Shown: positions 7,826 through 13,113 of the stretch, in pieces | Layout: every line of letters begins with the position of its first letter | Numbering within the stretch: the first letter of the stretch is position 1 | From: Candidatus Omnitrophota bacterium | Lineage (GTDB): Bacteria > Omnitrophota > Gorgyraeia > 2-02-FULL-51-18 > JAGOUK01 | NCBI GenBank assembly: GCA_020058965.1 | Contig: JAGVCY010000105.1 | Coordinates: 1-14,020 of the forward strand | Direction: 5' to 3' | Length of the DNA: 14,020 nucleotides | Notes under the pieces: generated by a model | What the model was told of the DNA's origin: nothing | The model's input: only the letters and a program-made list of their open reading frames with translations | The model's database searches: none | Made by a program: the position numbers and the translations under genes

Positions 7826-7831
7826 CTCCTT
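7826..7831 (-). promoter_or_regulatory. Ribosome-binding site fixing the response-regulator start
   Basis: AAGGAG on the minus strand ends 7 bases before the ATG at 7816-7818. It argues for the 123-residue product over the longer open frame. Confidence 0.7.
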
Positions 7832-7849
7832 ATATTATGGCGCGGGTGA

Positions 7850-9382
7850 TCATTCTGCCGCGCGCCGCCGGTCCACGATCGGCAGTATAAAATAAAATAT
7901 TGATCCTTTGCCCAACTCCGATTCAACATTTATTTTACCATTTAGCTGCGTGATGATTTCTTTGGAAATTGCCAAACCGAGTCCTGAGCCGCCTGTTTTG
8001 CGCTCATGCATAGATTTTACTTGGCTAAAGCTCTGAAAAAGCTTGGGGAGGTCTTCCGGCCGCATTCCACCCGCCTGATCGATCACGTCGACACGCACGA
8101 AGTTATCACCGGATGAAGTCCGCACCCGCACTTCCGTGCCCGGGGACGAGAACTTGATCGCATTACCGATAAGGTTGTAAAGGACTTGAACGATCCGGCT
8201 TTGGTCAGATTGGATCACGGGCAAATTCTCTTGGGTCTGATTGATCAGCCGCACTCCGGCGGCTTCCGCGTTCACCGCGAGACTTTCGGCCGCCTCCGCA
8301 ACTGCCTCACCGATCCGCGTCGGGCCAATCATGAAGCTCATCGCTTTGGCTTCGAGCTTCTGGATATTGAGAAGATCATTGATCAGGGTCATAAGACGCT
8401 CGATATTTTTCATGATAAGGTCCGCAAATTTTTTCTGACGCTCGTTCAGCGGACCGGCGCTGCCGTCCTGGATAATAAGCGCGCCTTCCTTGATCACGGT
8501 GAGGGGGGTCCTTAGCTCATGGGAGATAATGTTCAAGAATTCGCTCTTGGCCTTCGCCAATTCAACGGCCTTGCGCTGTTCGATCACCTTCTCTTCGGCA
8601 AGTTTGCGATCGGTGATCGGCACGCGGATGGAGAGATACCGTTGAGGCTTCCCGTCAGATCCCATAAATGGCACAATCGTTCCATATACCCAGTAAACGG
8701 ATCCGTCCTTGGCGCGGTTGCAAACCTCGTCTTGCCAGACCCGACCCGCGCCGATAGTGGCCCACATCTCCCGGAAGAAGGTTTTGGGATGATGGCCGGA
8801 ATTCAAAACACGGTGATCTTTGCCTATGAGCTCCGCGCGGCTGTATCCGGATATTTGGCAAAAAAGATCGTTCACATAGGTGATTCGGCCCTGCGAGTCG
8901 GCTTCAGAAACGATCGCGATTTGGTTGAGTGCTTGTTCGTGAATGCTGAGCTGACGCGTGAGCTCCGCTCGCTTCGCCTCACTTTGCTTGATCGCATTGA
9001 CCATATCGTTAAATCTGCGGGCGAGATCGCCGATTTCATCCCGTCCAAGGTCCGGCACAAGCTCGTCTTCCCTCCCCTCAATATGGGCGGATATGACGTT
9101 CTGTATCCGCGCCACACGATTGATCACCATTAAGCGCAGAGTGATCAATAGTGCCGCGGACAGAATAAATGCGATGATAAACGCCATGCCAAAAACGATC
9201 CGGGTCAACTCACCCGGGTCGATTTCTATTCCTGCTCCCGCAGGCCGACCCGCAAGATGCTGGCTAATATGCCAATCCGACCACAGCCTTCCGAGAAACA
9301 TGCTCACGCCAAAAATAGCTGCTCCCACGAGGATCAGGCGTGACTGCAATGAGTGTATATTGAGAAGATTGCGAAGCTTCAT
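7850..9382 (-). CDS. Membrane-bound PAS sensor histidine kinase
   Basis: The 510-residue kinase has two membrane segments (about 15-33 and 61-84) enclosing a short periplasmic loop of under 30 residues. Next come a HAMP linker (about 85-135), a PAS domain (about 148-262; ITYVNDLFCQISGYSRAELIG), a HisKA dimerisation helix with phospho-acceptor H288 in ISHELRTP, and a HATPase_c domain with N-box NLIGNAIKFSS (403-413) and G2 motif GGSGLGLAI (464-472). The G1 motif reads DQAGGM (435-440), where DxGxG is usual. The small periplasmic loop suggests sensing within the membrane or through the cytoplasmic PAS. No receiver domain is attached; two receivers follow in the same operon. The ATG at 9380-9382 has GAAAGG (9391-9396) eight bases upstream as ribosome-binding site. 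The signal is unknown. Confidence 0.96.
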   Translation of the reverse strand: MKLRNLLNIHSLQSRLILVGAAIFGVSMFLGRLWSDWHISQHLAGRPAGAGIEIDPGELTRIVFGMAFIIAFILSAALLITLRLMVINRVARIQNVISAHIEGREDELVPDLGRDEIGDLARRFNDMVNAIKQSEAKRAELTRQLSIHEQALNQIAIVSEADSQGRITYVNDLFCQISGYSRAELIGKDHRVLNSGHHPKTFFREMWATIGAGRVWQDEVCNRAKDGSVYWVYGTIVPFMGSDGKPQRYLSIRVPITDRKLAEEKVIEQRKAVELAKAKSEFLNIISHELRTPLTVIKEGALIIQDGSAGPLNERQKKFADLIMKNIERLMTLINDLLNIQKLEAKAMSFMIGPTRIGEAVAEAAESLAVNAEAAGVRLINQTQENLPVIQSDQSRIVQVLYNLIGNAIKFSSPGTEVRVRTSSGDNFVRVDVIDQAGGMRPEDLPKLFQSFSQVKSMHERKTGGSGLGLAISKEIITQLNGKINVESELGKGSIFYFILPIVDRRRAAE

Positions 9383-9418
9383 TTCTACTGCCTTTCGATT
9401 AAAAACAGAGGCGCCGGT

Positions 9419-9443
9419 TTATCTCACACCCCAGATTTTGTGC
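9419..9443. repeat. Left 25-bp direct repeat (attL-like), copy of the queE 3' end
   Basis: This stretch is identical over 25 bases, and in the same orientation, to 12379-12403. There it encodes the last seven codons (HKIWGVR) and stop of queE. Here it has no gene in front of it, only the kinase leader, so it reads as a detached queE tail. Beyond 9443 the two sequences diverge. It marks the left border of the AT-rich AbiE segment. Confidence 0.85.
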
Positions 9444-9505
9444 TTGTGGGTAACGAGCATTTTTGGTTTGTCGTCTATTTGCGGGGAGTTTCGCATGGTT
9501 GCATT

Positions 9506-9534
9506 AGTATATGCGGTCAAAAGGGTTCCGACAA
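9506..9534 (-). promoter_or_regulatory. Sigma-70-type promoter for the kinase-ATPase operon
   Basis: TTGTCG (9529-9534), 17 bp, then TATACT (9506-9511) on the minus strand. A start near 9499 would give a leader of about 115 nt that runs through the queE-tail repeat to the kinase ATG at 9382. Hexamers and spacing are identical to the two other copies. Confidence 0.68.
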
Positions 9535-9594
9535 CAAGACGCTAGTCGGGCCTTTCGTCTACCTGCGTCTACTATCGGCTGGTAGTGGCAGCGA

Positions 9595-9614
9595 TGGTAT
9601 CCCAGTGGTATCCC
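9595..9614 (-). promoter_or_regulatory. Paired TGGTATCCC boxes upstream of the kinase promoter
   Basis: Two perfect copies of TGGTATCCC, at 9595-9603 and 9606-9614, start 11 bp apart. They lie about 60-80 bp upstream of the -35 box. The arrangement mirrors copy A and is consistent with a regulator binding two adjacent helical turns. Confidence 0.52.
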
Positions 9615-9624
9615 AAATCAGTGT

Positions 9625-10320
9625 TCAGCGCCGTCCAGGGATGTGCGGGTAAAGGTCTGGCACAAGATCCGACTGCCAGTATTGGTGACTGTCGATATCC
9701 ATGATGGTGAGCTTACCGCTCCAACCGCCGCCGGTATCCACGGCCCAAACGTTGCAGGCGTGAACAGGCTTGAGCGTTTTATAACATTCGGTAGTCGTAT
9801 GACCCACAAAGATGTCGTCCCATTTTCCGTAACGGTGGTCCGGCTTGTGTCTCGCGACCATCACGGCTTTGCTCAACAAATCCCTGTCCCACATCAAAAG
9901 CTCGGGGGATTGTTGGGTCATTTCCAAGTCGGGGTTAATTCCACCGTGAACGAATAATTTATTGTCCAATTCCATGAAAAGCGCGGCATCCTGCAATAGT
10001 TTTTTATGAGACCCCGGAACGCGCGCTCTGTCGCGCTGATAAGACTCCATCGTTGCCAGCCCGCCCTGGCTTGTCCAGATCTCCTCCATCCATCCGTCTT
10101 TCATCCACCGCAAGGTCCACTCGTCGTGATTACCTAAAATAAGTTTGAGATTCTTGATTCGCAACAGCTCGTCGATCACCTGACGAACTTCGGGCCAGCC
10201 GTCACAAAGATCTCCAAGCGAAATCAAAAGATCCCTTTCCGGATCAAATTTTGACCGTTCAAGGCACTGCACAAGCGCCTTGTGTCCGCCGTGAATATCG
10301 CCGATTACAAATCGTTTCAT
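9625..10320 (-). CDS. PPP-type metallophosphoesterase (Ser/Thr phosphatase or ApaH-like)
   Basis: The 231-residue protein carries the full metal-ligand set of calcineurin-like PPP enzymes: GDIHG (D8, H10), GDLCDG (D37), GNHDE (N64, H65), VHGG (H125) and GHT (H174), then DTGGGWSGKL near the C-terminus. The compact size and the closing DTG.....L.. motif match the bacterial and lambda-phage PP group, which dephosphorylates phosphoproteins; diadenosine-polyphosphate hydrolases share the same signature. Substrate cannot be decided. The ATG at 10318-10320 has AAGGGGAG in front of it, and the gene begins 10 bp after the AbiEii stop. It is therefore probably the last gene of the abiEi-abiEii transcript, an uncommon companion for that module. 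It sits just inside the putative islet. Confidence 0.9.
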   Translation of the reverse strand: MKRFVIGDIHGGHKALVQCLERSKFDPERDLLISLGDLCDGWPEVRQVIDELLRIKNLKLILGNHDEWTLRWMKDGWMEEIWTSQGGLATMESYQRDRARVPGSHKKLLQDAALFMELDNKLFVHGGINPDLEMTQQSPELLMWDRDLLSKAVMVARHKPDHRYGKWDDIFVGHTTTECYKTLKPVHACNVWAVDTGGGWSGKLTIMDIDSHQYWQSDLVPDLYPHIPGRR

Positions 10321-10324
10321 TTAG

Positions 10325-10332
10325 CTCCCCTT
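10325..10332 (-). promoter_or_regulatory. Ribosome-binding site of the phosphoesterase
   Basis: AAGGGGAG lies four bases before the phosphoesterase ATG and overlaps the stop codon of the toxin gene (10331-10333). It supports both the start and co-translation from the AbiE transcript. Confidence 0.65.
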
Positions 10333-11251
10333 ACCGCCACGGTCCGAGAGCTTTCCATTTGCCGTCAAAGCCCTTCTTCTGGGCAAGCGCTTTAACCGGC
10401 TTTTCAAGAAACGCTTCGATAAGTTTTGCAACTTCGCTTAGAGTAGCCGGAGCATGTTTTGCTTTAAGAATATTTAAAAATCCGCGCCATAGTTCTTGTT
10501 GGTCGGAGTTCGTTTCATAAATTGAATCAACAAAAAACGGCGGTTTATCCGGAAGCATGGTTTTGCGATGTGTGAACGTCTTATCAAGCGCTTTAACAAG
10601 ACTTTCTCCTTCAAAATCAAATTGCCGGATCATGAGCCAAACGTCATAAAAGTCCTTCATTCGGCTGTTTAAAACCCCAAGCTTTACCATCGCCTCAAAT
10701 TTTTCCGCAACAACGGTCTCCATCGGATATCCTTTAATTCTGGGCTTTGGAAGATCGAGGATTACGGGATAATCGATTATTTGAGGCTTGGGATAAATCG
10801 TATCCCCGAATCCGATATCAACCTGCATCCAAATACGCGACCGCTCAAGAAAACCCGTAAACTTTACACGAACGCCTTCGTATTCAGCGCCTTCTTTTAT
10901 CTTTCTGACCTTGACCGTATCGGGATCAAAAAGCAGGCCATCGCCAGCAACCTGGGCCCGGCAGATCTCTTTCATGATACTTTCGGCTTTGGCTATCCGA
11001 TTATCAAACTGTCCGAGAAGGTCGATATCCATCGTTGCGCGGCTTTCGCTCACCCGCCACACCGCAAACATGAGAGCGCCTTTTAGGATAAACCAATCCC
11101 TATATTCGGTTTGACCCAAACGATAGAGAAAGCGCTCCATCGCATAGTACTGAAGAATTTCGGAAAATGGCCGGCTCGTTTCTTTGCTTTTATTCGTCAG
11201 TCTTGCTTTAATTGATGCAGAAAGATTTTTAATTTCGTTTTCGTTTTTCAT
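10331..11251 (-). CDS. abiEii: AbiEii/AbiGii-family nucleotidyltransferase toxin
   Basis: The 306-residue protein has the AbiEii layout: a nucleotidyltransferase fold with LKGALMFAVWRV (56-67), the paired acidic motif RATMDIDL (metal ligands D75 and D77), WMQVDIGFGD (141-150) as the probable third acidic site, then ETVVAEKFEAMVKLG and RMKDFYDVW (lysines 184 and 190, D200, D203). Characterised AbiEii proteins bind GTP, arrest growth and give abortive infection against phage; the related MenT enzymes transfer nucleotides to tRNA. Its ATG overlaps the antitoxin stop in a 4-bp ATGA, the usual coupling in this system. It lies downstream of the antitoxin and upstream of the phosphoesterase. All catalytic residues appear intact. 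The gene is AT-richer than the housekeeping genes, in line with horizontal transfer. Confidence 0.92.
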   Translation of the reverse strand: MKNENEIKNLSASIKARLTNKSKETSRPFSEILQYYAMERFLYRLGQTEYRDWFILKGALMFAVWRVSESRATMDIDLLGQFDNRIAKAESIMKEICRAQVAGDGLLFDPDTVKVRKIKEGAEYEGVRVKFTGFLERSRIWMQVDIGFGDTIYPKPQIIDYPVILDLPKPRIKGYPMETVVAEKFEAMVKLGVLNSRMKDFYDVWLMIRQFDFEGESLVKALDKTFTHRKTMLPDKPPFFVDSIYETNSDQQELWRGFLNILKAKHAPATLSEVAKLIEAFLEKPVKALAQKKGFDGKWKALGPWR

Positions 11252-11850
11252 GAAAGGGTCTTAAGATACGGTTTGATTGATTTTTCTACGCGGCATATTT
11301 TTGCGTATCGCATAATATCGTTCGGTGAAATATGGTGCTCGGCAACCGCGGCTTTAAGTGCCTCTAGCCCGATATTCTCGCCTATTCTTAGTCGGAATTT
11401 AAAGCAGTCCGCTATCGTCTTGGCTAGAGAGTAAACACGAACTTTCCGCCCGTCTATCTCGTGTTCTTCAATGCCTGCTTCATACGCTTTTTTTGAAAAG
11501 TTATAATACCGAACCGGTGGATGATCGATTCGATTTGCCCAAGACCCCCTTGGAATCGCGAGATGAACCTCATGCGGGATTTGATCTGTGGCGCGATGAA
11601 ATGAGAGCGCGGAGATAAGGCACACGACAGCACGGGGAGCTTTGATGGAGGCCACCACGAGATCGGGATTCGAGAGACCTTTCCCACTCGATAGCTTGTA
11701 GAGCCCTCGATTTACTTTTTCAACTTTACCCGAACGCTGAGAGGCCCTCAGAGGGGTCGCAAGCCCTGCTTTTCGGATCTCCGAATAAGAGGCGATGCCG
11801 TGTCTTTCCTTAAGAAAGTTCGTGAGGGTCGCGCTTTTCTTTGTTTTCAT
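11248..11850 (-). CDS. abiEi: AbiEi-family antitoxin and transcriptional autorepressor
   Basis: With the ATG at 11848-11850 the protein has 200 residues. It has an N-terminal winged-helix region (about 1-60: LTNFLKERHGIASYSEIRKAGLATPLRASQRSGKVEKVNRGLYKL) followed by the AbiEi C-terminal domain (SALSFHRATDQIPHEVHLAIPRGSWA, then VYSLAKTIADCFKFR). AbiEi proteins repress their own promoter through the N-terminal domain and neutralise AbiEii through the C-terminal domain without a stable complex, the type IV mode. An in-frame GTG at 11869-11871 would add seven residues but begins inside the inverted repeat. The ATG is preferred, although neither has a strong ribosome-binding site. The stop overlaps the toxin start as ATGA. 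It is controlled from the promoter and operator at 11860-11910. Confidence 0.92.
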   Translation of the reverse strand: MKTKKSATLTNFLKERHGIASYSEIRKAGLATPLRASQRSGKVEKVNRGLYKLSSGKGLSNPDLVVASIKAPRAVVCLISALSFHRATDQIPHEVHLAIPRGSWANRIDHPPVRYYNFSKKAYEAGIEEHEIDGRKVRVYSLAKTIADCFKFRLRIGENIGLEALKAAVAEHHISPNDIMRYAKICRVEKSIKPYLKTLS

Positions 11851-11859
11851 GATATCTAT

Positions 11860-11910
11860 AATCCTATACACTTACTTAAAGAGTGTATAGGATTACGGCA
11901 TGTTTTTCAA
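11860..11910 (-). promoter_or_regulatory. abiE promoter with overlapping inverted-repeat operator
   Basis: AATCCTATACACT (11860-11872) and AGTGTATAGGATT (11882-11894) are perfect 13-bp inverted repeats separated by 9 bp. On the minus strand a promoter TTGAAA (11905-11910), 17 bp, TACACT (11882-11887) overlaps the distal arm, so a bound dimer would block RNA polymerase. Known AbiEi proteins autorepress by binding inverted repeats in their promoter, which makes AbiEi the likely ligand. The antitoxin ATG lies 10 bp past the proximal arm. Confidence 0.75.
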
Positions 11911-11927
11911 GAGGCGTTGAGCAAAAC

Positions 11928-12245
11928 TTATACCGATTCTTTTCCACGAAGACTCTTCCTCAGAAATAGGACCTGTCTAATGACCTGTGATAGCAATTTT
12001 CTGTAACGGGCCCTGCTATCTTTAATTTCTTTGTATTTCCGTAATTCTGCCTCGGATAGTTTTCCTTTGTAGACAAACCTTACTTTTTTATCTTCTCTTG
12101 AAATAAGGTAATAGTAAGCGTGGCCTTTTATCTTCTTTTTTACAAGACTGCCCTTCGGAAGCTTGGCAAGCTCCCGCTCATAACCCTTCTGCATACGCAG
12201 GGAGCTGGAGAGCTCTTCCTTTAAAACGCCTTTGATGGGACCCAT
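11928..12245 (-). CDS. Small conserved basic protein of unknown function
   Basis: This 105-residue, lysine-rich protein has a helical N-terminus (KEELSSSLRMQKGYEREL), a central beta-type segment (LPKGSLVKKKIKGHAYYYLISREDKKVRFVYKGKLS) and a helical C-terminus (EAELRKYKEIKDSRARYRKLLSQVIRQVLFLRK). The 'LPKGSL..K.IKG..YYYL..R....V...Y.GK' pattern recurs in small bacterial proteins that, from memory, often sit near nucleotidyltransferase toxin-antitoxin loci; no function is known to me. It is a real gene: an excellent ribosome-binding site (GAGGTGA at 12249-12255) precedes the ATG, and an elaborate operator region lies upstream. It ends about 17 bp upstream of the abiE -35 box and reads the same way, so it may belong to the same module. 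Confidence 0.78.
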   Translation of the reverse strand: MGPIKGVLKEELSSSLRMQKGYERELAKLPKGSLVKKKIKGHAYYYLISREDKKVRFVYKGKLSEAELRKYKEIKDSRARYRKLLSQVIRQVLFLRKSLRGKESV

Positions 12246-12248
12246 TTA

Positions 12249-12255
12249 TCACCTC
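12249..12255 (-). promoter_or_regulatory. Ribosome-binding site of the 105-residue protein
   Basis: GAGGTGA, three bases before the ATG at 12243-12245, is a near-consensus Shine-Dalgarno sequence. It is the main support for this small gene being expressed. Confidence 0.72.
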
Positions 12256-12272
12256 AATGTTTTATTGCCATA

Positions 12273-12363
12273 CATTGTCTGGGTATTCTTCTATTGTATG
12301 GTAACTTCCTTGTAATTAAAGTTACCATACAATATCCGTATATTCAATATTTGTATGGTAACT
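12273..12363 (-). promoter_or_regulatory. Four-site alternating operator and promoter region of the small protein
   Basis: ATTGTATGGTAACTT (12293-12307) and AAGTTACCATACAAT (12319-12333) form a perfect 15-bp inverted repeat with an 11-bp loop. A third copy, TTGTATGGTAACT, lies at 12351-12363, and a degraded inverted one (GCCATACATT) at about 12277-12286. The sites therefore alternate in direction across ~90 very AT-rich bases. On the minus strand TTGAAT, 17 bp, TAACTT is a candidate promoter whose -10 falls in the 12293-12307 / 12319-12333 palindrome. The TGTAT-GG core resembles TGTATAGG in the abiE operator, so AbiEi is one candidate ligand. This stretch otherwise fills the gap to queE. Confidence 0.68.
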
Positions 12364-12378
12364 AAAAACTAGGTGGGA

Positions 12379-12403
12379 TTATCTCACACCCCAGATTTTG
12401 TGC
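12379..12403. repeat. Right 25-bp direct repeat (attR-like) at the 3' end of queE
   Basis: The stop and last seven codons of queE are identical to 9419-9443 and in the same orientation. Here the sequence is part of an intact gene, so this copy would be the functional end kept or restored after insertion. Confidence 0.8.
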
Positions 12404-13113
12404 ATCTGGGGGATGACGCGGACATCTTTGAGCGAGGCGGAGGCGAGGGTGAAAAATTCTTTTTCGATCAACTGCATCGCGGGGACGCTCATGCCGGTCA
12501 TCAGGCTCTCGGGTTGGAAAATAAACGGGATGCGCGGGTCGACTTCGGCAACGAGTTGGATGGAGCGTTCGATGTCGGCGCGAGATACCGCAGGTGTGAT
12601 CACGGTTTTTACAAAAACTTTGGTGCGGCGGGCGATGGCCAGGAACTCGCGGTGTTCGTCCCAGTACGCGCGGTCACCGGTGCTGGTGGGGGGCTTCAAG
12701 TCCATCGCGACAATGTCGATCGAGCCGACCACCTGATCGAGGGCGCGCGGAAAAGTGCCGTTTGTTTCAAGATAAGTCGTCAGATTGCGGGCCTTGAGCT
12801 CCGGCAGGATGGCTTTGAGCGCGCCCAGATACATGAGAGGTTCGCCGCCGGTCAGACTCACCGAGTGGTGCTGTCCCTTCTCCCGCTCAAACACATCGAT
12901 TTGGCGGACCACATCGGCGACGGGCACCGACTGATACATCCCCTTCTGCATCTTATCGAGCTCGTCGCAGTAATGGCAGTGCATGTTGCAGCGGCCGAAG
13001 CGAACGAAGATCTGCTTTTTGCCAAGGTATGGTCCTTCGCCCTGAATAGACGAAAAAATCTCCGAAATCTCCGTCATCACCGGCGCGGTTTGTTTCTGAA
13101 TGTCGTTCTTCAC
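12379..13113 (-). CDS. queE: 7-carboxy-7-deazaguanine synthase (radical SAM)
   Basis: The 244-residue protein converts 6-carboxy-tetrahydropterin to 7-carboxy-7-deazaguanine, a step toward preQ0 and queuosine in tRNA. It has the QueE opening EIFSSIQGEGPYLGKKQIFVRFGRCN, the iron-sulfur motif C42-x3-C46-x2-C49 (CNMHCHYCD), the SAM-binding SLTGGEP at 86-92, LETNG, and the closing VIPQMHKIWGVR. The GTG at 13111-13113 overlaps the murI stop as GTGA, with GAGGAG eleven bases upstream, so the two genes are coupled. An ATG at residue 13 (13075-13077) is a possible alternative nearer the conserved domain. CDE follows the last cysteine where CDT or CDS is more usual. Other queuosine genes are not in the window. 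Its last codons double as the putative integration site. Confidence 0.95.
   Translation of the reverse strand: MKNDIQKQTAPVMTEISEIFSSIQGEGPYLGKKQIFVRFGRCNMHCHYCDELDKMQKGMYQSVPVADVVRQIDVFEREKGQHHSVSLTGGEPLMYLGALKAILPELKARNLTTYLETNGTFPRALDQVVGSIDIVAMDLKPPTSTGDRAYWDEHREFLAIARRTKVFVKTVITPAVSRADIERSIQLVAEVDPRIPFIFQPESLMTGMSVPAMQLIEKEFFTLASASLKDVRVIPQMHKIWGVR

Larger units (their letters stand above)
9432..9616. repeat. Dispersed intergenic repeat, copy B
   Basis: This is the counterpart of 5081-5265, in the same orientation. The core 9473-9540 matches 62 of 68 bases without gaps, and the paired boxes at the right end are also kept. It occupies most of the 242-bp gap between the phosphoesterase stop (9625) and the kinase start (9382). 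Its left edge overlaps the queE-tail repeat; copy A has a degenerate version of that edge, 16 of 18 bases. Translated reading frames do not stay open in both copies. Confidence 0.85.
9419..12403. mobile_element. Putative integrated islet carrying AbiE, bounded by 25-bp direct repeats
   Basis: Perfect 25-bp direct repeats at 9419-9443 and 12379-12403 bracket the segment. The right copy completes the intact queE gene; the left copy is an orphan tail. Inside are a phosphoesterase, the AbiEii and AbiEi pair, a small conserved protein and their operators. Base composition differs from the flanks: G plus C is 26 of 60 at 11161-11220 and 16 of 60 at 12301-12360, against 42 of 60 at 13441-13500. Integration at the 3' end of a conserved gene with duplication of that end is typical of site-specific elements. 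No integrase or transposase is present, so the element would be decayed or mobilised in trans. A chance or ectopic copy of the queE tail remains the main alternative. Confidence 0.55.

Noticed and set aside
7819..7929. N-terminal 37-residue extension of the response regulator
   Set aside because: It overlaps the kinase gene, has no domain similarity, and the internal ATG has a proper ribosome-binding site.
5081..9616. Integron gene-cassette array with attC sites at the intergenic repeats
   Set aside because: The genes all point one way with repeats between them, but the repeats lack the paired imperfect inverted cores of attC. Operons lie between them, and a promoter reading fits the conserved bases exactly.
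12256..12378. CRISPR-like short repeat array
   Set aside because: The repeated 13-15 bp units alternate in direction and are unevenly spaced, as in an operator; there are no spacers of constant length.
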